DNA of 34,289 bases, taken from contig JAKSYS010000663.1 of the NCBI GenBank assembly GCA_022925895.1, forward strand, positions 1-34,289. The letters run 5' to 3'. Positions 31,168-34,289 of the stretch are shown here, in pieces. A program made the position numbers and the translations under genes. Below the pieces are notes generated by a model that saw only the letters and a list, made by a program, of their open reading frames with translations, was not told the DNA's origin and searched no databases. The DNA comes from Fragilaria crotonensis (lineage: Eukaryota > Bacillariophyta > Fragilariophyceae > Fragilariales > Fragilariaceae). Numbering within the stretch: position 1 is the first letter of the stretch; every line of letters begins with the position of its first letter.

Positions 31168-32379
31168 TCTCTTGACTTGGCTAGTTGTCTGGTTTATCGA
31201 TCACTGGTAGATTCGACACACAGATCCTTCTATGCTCGTCAGAAACCTTCTAAGCAACTCAGAGAGGGATAGGGTATTTTTTCGATCGTATGCCAACAAA
31301 GAGTCGGGATTGTTGTCGATCAGATTTGTGTGTAACAGGACTTGTACCCAAGTTCTTGGTTGGTCTGGGACGACCCTACCCATCACCTTGGAAAAAGATT
31401 TGACACAAGTTTGACGTTTCACGGCCTCAGGTCTCACAGCGATGTTGTAGTCGGTACTGTAGTACACCGGTAGTGTACTCCAAGTGCGTAACCGGTGGAC
31501 AAAAAAAACCACAGCTGTCTGTATGGTCGGGCAGATGACGGTTTCAAAAACGAGCGAAGGTTCTGGTGTTCCTGTTTTTCCTCTTAAAACATCAATCGTA
31601 CACACAAAAAAAGAAGCCCGCAGTTGCCATATGATATGTCTTCTATTTTACGGATTCCGATCTCTTGGTATTGCTCAATGGAATCATGGAGAATACACAT
31701 GCATAAATATAATAATGTAATTGTATTTGCATGGTAGAGTCGGAGCATCTATTGGAACTGCTCGTACTCGAAGCTCGGAGTTGTATGAACATACCGTGGT
31801 AACATACCTGGTATCAGGTACCTGGTACCTGGAACCTGGTATGATAATATGCATTGTCCAGTGTATCAGAGTAAGACGTACTTGTATGACATATGGTGTA
31901 CCTGGTACTTGTACTTGTACCTTGTGACACACTTTGGTTACAACAATTGTGACTCGTGACACACAATCACGGGATCCAGAAAAGTTTTCAACGTTATTTC
32001 GCCTACGGTCGATCACTATTAGACGTAGGAATGACGACGTCGAGCAACTTCTGATAAGAAGATCACTGTGGACTCCATTTTCCTGCACAACCTGAGTCGG
32101 TGTTCTTGCTGAGTTAAAAGTGATGCTACAAGAGGAACAGGACTGTTCTGAGTTCTGACCTGTTTCATGTACCGGAGGACCTCGAGCACATGCACAGGCA
32201 CAAATCAAAAGAACAACCAGCATGAAATACCAGTACTGTTGGACAGCACTCCAGAATTCTAACAGACATGCTCTCACCTCTCACTTTTGGGTAATGCACA
32301 TTGGAGCGATCAACAAAACCCCTAATTCTCAAATAATACTAGTATCAGGTACCCATTCTTTGTCAATGCATTAAAGAAC
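31168..32379. promoter_or_regulatory. 5' region of GH81, with GTAC/CCTGG-rich island
   Basis: Upstream of the GH81 ATG. A GTAC-rich patch lies near 31450-31490 and a stronger one at about 31790-31925, including a degenerate 7-bp tandem (ACCTGGT units at about 31805-31840) and CTTGTACTTGTACCTTG. A 197-codon minus-strand frame (32277-31684) begins with a signal-peptide-like stretch (YWYFMLVVLLICACACA) but then reads through the island, so it is recorded only as doubtful. Otherwise no gene is seen. Confidence 0.4.
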
Positions 32380-33560
32380 GTTTCCTTGCATAAGACATGC
32401 AACACAACTCTGCAGCATTTGGAAATGGATAAAAGGCATTTGACTAAATGGTATGCCTGTTTTATGAAGGGTTCTAAAACTCAAAAGCCTACCATCAACG
32501 GCATTGGTATGTCCAGCACAAGACAAGTGGCAGCACCAGACAATCCACAACACTTCAAGGTTAATTTATCAGGATGAACTTGACATTATGTTGCACTTCT
32601 TGTTGCTCTACAACGGTAGTCCACTCAAGTTATTGTAAAAATATATTGTGCCAACAACATATTCCTCATGTTTTGCTTCTTCAAGGTGCCCCAAAGTGCA
32701 TGTGAGATTCTGGTGCACTCAGGCAACGTCAGGCACCATGCTTCACCATTGAAGTATTGTGAATTAAATGATATGTATTCACCTTGGGCAACCCTGATGA
32801 TGTGCTCATTGCAATCTGCAATTGGTCCAGTGCTGATCAACCAAGGAGGATAAATGCTGCAGACTGCCTTGGAGGAGTTTGTCATGTTTGACCTGGACCA
32901 GGGGTCAAATGGTATGGCAGTGCTGTAGATCATCCTTAGAAAACTGTAACACAGGTCAGCCTTTGCTTTTGGTTTGGTCAACAAATTCTTAGTGAAGAAA
33001 TGCTGCTAAAATGCCAGTCACTTGCTGCCATCAGAGCTCCGAGCATTGACAGTATCAACATCTACAAGCAGGCAGTTATCTGGGGAACAAGCATCCTGTC
33101 TTGGAAGATGTGGTGCTGCATGGGTTGGCTAAAGCTATTCCTACAGCTGATGGGTGATGCAACAGTATCGAAACAACTTCTGCAGTCACCAATATTTGTG
33201 TTGGTGTGCCCTTTGGACCAGCATACCGCCCATGCTGACACTGTTGTTGCAAAAATATCCCCGGTTCAGTTAATGACAGAAAAGTGGCAAGGCAATGGGG
33301 AGATTTCATTTGCAAATTGACCTGAGTTTTCAATTTGTCAGTAGGCGGGAAGTGTGCTGCCTGTTGCTGTTGATTCTGCCATCTCACTAGAGAAATATGC
33401 CTGGGGCAATGCAAGTCAAGAAGATCTTGCTGGCAACATTGTTGCCAATTTTTCCGGAGGGGGGAATGAACTGGGAAGCAAATATATTTTAGCGGGAACT
33501 CTTCTGCATCCAAACATCACAAGACATTGGAAATGCAGCTTGTTTGCCAATAATGCATTG
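32380..33560. other. Unidentified stretch with moderate open frames on both strands
   Basis: Frames of 60-145 codons occur on both strands (minus 32625-32984 and 33076-33513; plus 33000-33320 and 33354-33578). None matches a family I know, and none continues into another by a single shift with shared motifs. Base composition is smoother and less GTAC-rich than the neighbouring islands. It could be an old mobile-element relic. I see no terminal repeats. Confidence 0.3.
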
Positions 33561-33815
33561 TGCAGTGTGCAGTCATGATGATGCCTTGATGTACTGATCC
33601 ACTGTTGGACGGAGCACGGAGCCCTGTAAGCTGTTCACGGTGTACTGGGTACTGCTAATGACAATTCGATTGGGCATGGTATGCTGTACAGTATAATACT
33701 ACGCATTTACTCTCTACGTAAACACAGAGATGGCACTTCGACGAAAACAAATGACGGATCTCGGATCTTGCATGGACAGCCCACTGCTGTGGCGTCGCTG
33801 AAATAGTGATTCCCC
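33561..33815. promoter_or_regulatory. 5' region of the PDI-family gene
   Basis: 255 bp upstream of the ATG at 33816, with a small GTAC/TACTG-rich patch (about 33635-33710). No TATA box is evident. Confidence 0.35.
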
Positions 33816-34289
33816 ATGATGCTCCAGGCCTTTCTTGTCTTTCTTTCCGTCTTGACTGTCGTGTCTGGTGATGGCCTTCATCTGACAGCTGACAACTATG
33901 ATTTATTGACGGCTGATAAATCAGTCTTTATAAAGTACTATGCGCCTTGGGTAAGCAATGTCCATGTGCAACGATGTACCTGGTATGGCTGTAAATGTTT
34001 ACTACCGTATGTCCACTTGTCAAGTGTCTCATTTTTCGTTTACTCCATCAATTCATATTGTTCCTCCCCTTCTCTCGCAACTATATTCCAGTGTGGTCAT
34101 TGCAAAACCTCGCTCCGAATGGGACAAACTTGCTGCCGATTGGGTCGACAGTCCGATGGGTCTGGTCGCCGAGGTCGATTGTACATCTCCCGAAGGTAAA
34201 AATTGTGTACCGCGCATCGTATCACTGGATTCCCCACCATTCGGTATGGCGATCCCAAGGACTTGCTGCAGTACAACGGAGGTCGGACG
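33816..34289 (+). CDS. Protein disulphide isomerase-family protein, 5' part (runs off the window)
   Basis: ATG at 33816 (a second ATG follows at once). Residues 1-20 are a signal peptide (LQAFLVFLSVLTVVSG). The thioredoxin-fold start is LTADNYDLL...SVFIKYYAPW, then a 141-bp intron (33951-34091), then CGHC, the PDI redox active site, as the first codons of exon 2. The following readings EWDKLAADWVDSPMGLVAEVDCTSPEG and GFPTIRYGDPKDLLQYNGGR are in different frames, with breaks near 34108 and 34202, but are clearly the rest of the thioredoxin domain with its cis-Pro region (GFPT). It acts in oxidative folding in the ER lumen. The 3' part, including any KDEL-type signal, lies beyond the window. 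Confidence 0.88.
33951..34091 (+). other. Intron of the PDI-family gene (141 bp)
   Basis: Donor GTAAGC directly after the codons of YYAPW; acceptor ACTATATTCCAG directly before CGHC. Phase 0, with a pyrimidine-rich tract before the acceptor. Reading through the intron would destroy the active-site motif. Confidence 0.92.

Noticed and set aside
31201-31605. A 134-codon minus-strand frame upstream of GH81
   Set aside because: It lies in the GH81 5' region, has unremarkable composition, no domain pattern and no continuation.
31684-32277. A 197-codon minus-strand frame with a signal-peptide-like start
   Set aside because: Its second half is translated from the GTAC/CCTGG-rich island, and it has no conserved motif. 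It is kept only as a doubtful note.

Overview
This is a nuclear eukaryotic window. It most likely comes from a diatom or a close stramenopile relative. That is an inference from family resemblance: short GT-AG introns of 65-141 bp, a GH81 glucanase fused to a Cys-rich repeat module, a BRWD-like chromatin protein carrying stramenopile-style Tudor repeats, and the retroelement types. No organelle, bacterial or CRISPR feature was seen. The left 14.9 kb is a graveyard of nested mobile elements. The right 19 kb holds five host genes separated by intergenic DNA rich in GTAC words.

Layout. 1-7650 (+): a non-LTR (LINE-type) retrotransposon with coiled-coil ORF1, endonuclease, reverse transcriptase, RNase H and a C-terminal Cys/His tail, broken in several frames and cut by the window start. 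7655-8557 (-): a fragment of a KDZ/Plavaka-like transposase-type protein, against which the LINE ends. 9080-13540 (-): a Ty3/gypsy element with 5' LTR, gag and pol, truncated before the integrase core. Its pol is interrupted by a solo LTR of the same family (10987-11370) with TG...CA ends and a 5-bp target-site duplication CTGCT. 13541-14880 (+): degenerate coding DNA ending in a GCR1_C-like domain.

Host genes. A SIP-like aquaporin (15387-16247, +) has an NPA/NPM signature, no selectivity-filter Arg, and a C-terminal dilysine motif. A very long minus-strand chromatin-reader gene (24661 to 16312) has an acidic/coiled-coil N-terminus, a BRWD/PHIP-like core with bromodomain, a PHD finger, an array of Tudor-like repeats and two AT-hooks, but no WD40 repeats. 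A PNRC/Edc1-like decapping-activator candidate (26218-27277, +) is divergent from it. A GH81 endo-1,3-beta-glucanase (31167 to 27663, -) has an N-terminal membrane anchor and Cys-rich repeats. At the right edge is the start of a PDI-family thiol oxidoreductase (33816 onward, +), whose CGHC active site begins exon 2.

Almost every long coding region except the aquaporin contains single-base frame breaks while codon-level conservation and splice sites are kept. The most economical explanation is uncorrected indels in a long-read assembly rather than wholesale pseudogenisation. I therefore annotate the host genes as genes with breaks, and the mobile elements as pseudogenes. Genes do not form operons. 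Functional links are limited to shared divergent 5' regions (chromatin reader/PNRC-like, and GH81/PDI).
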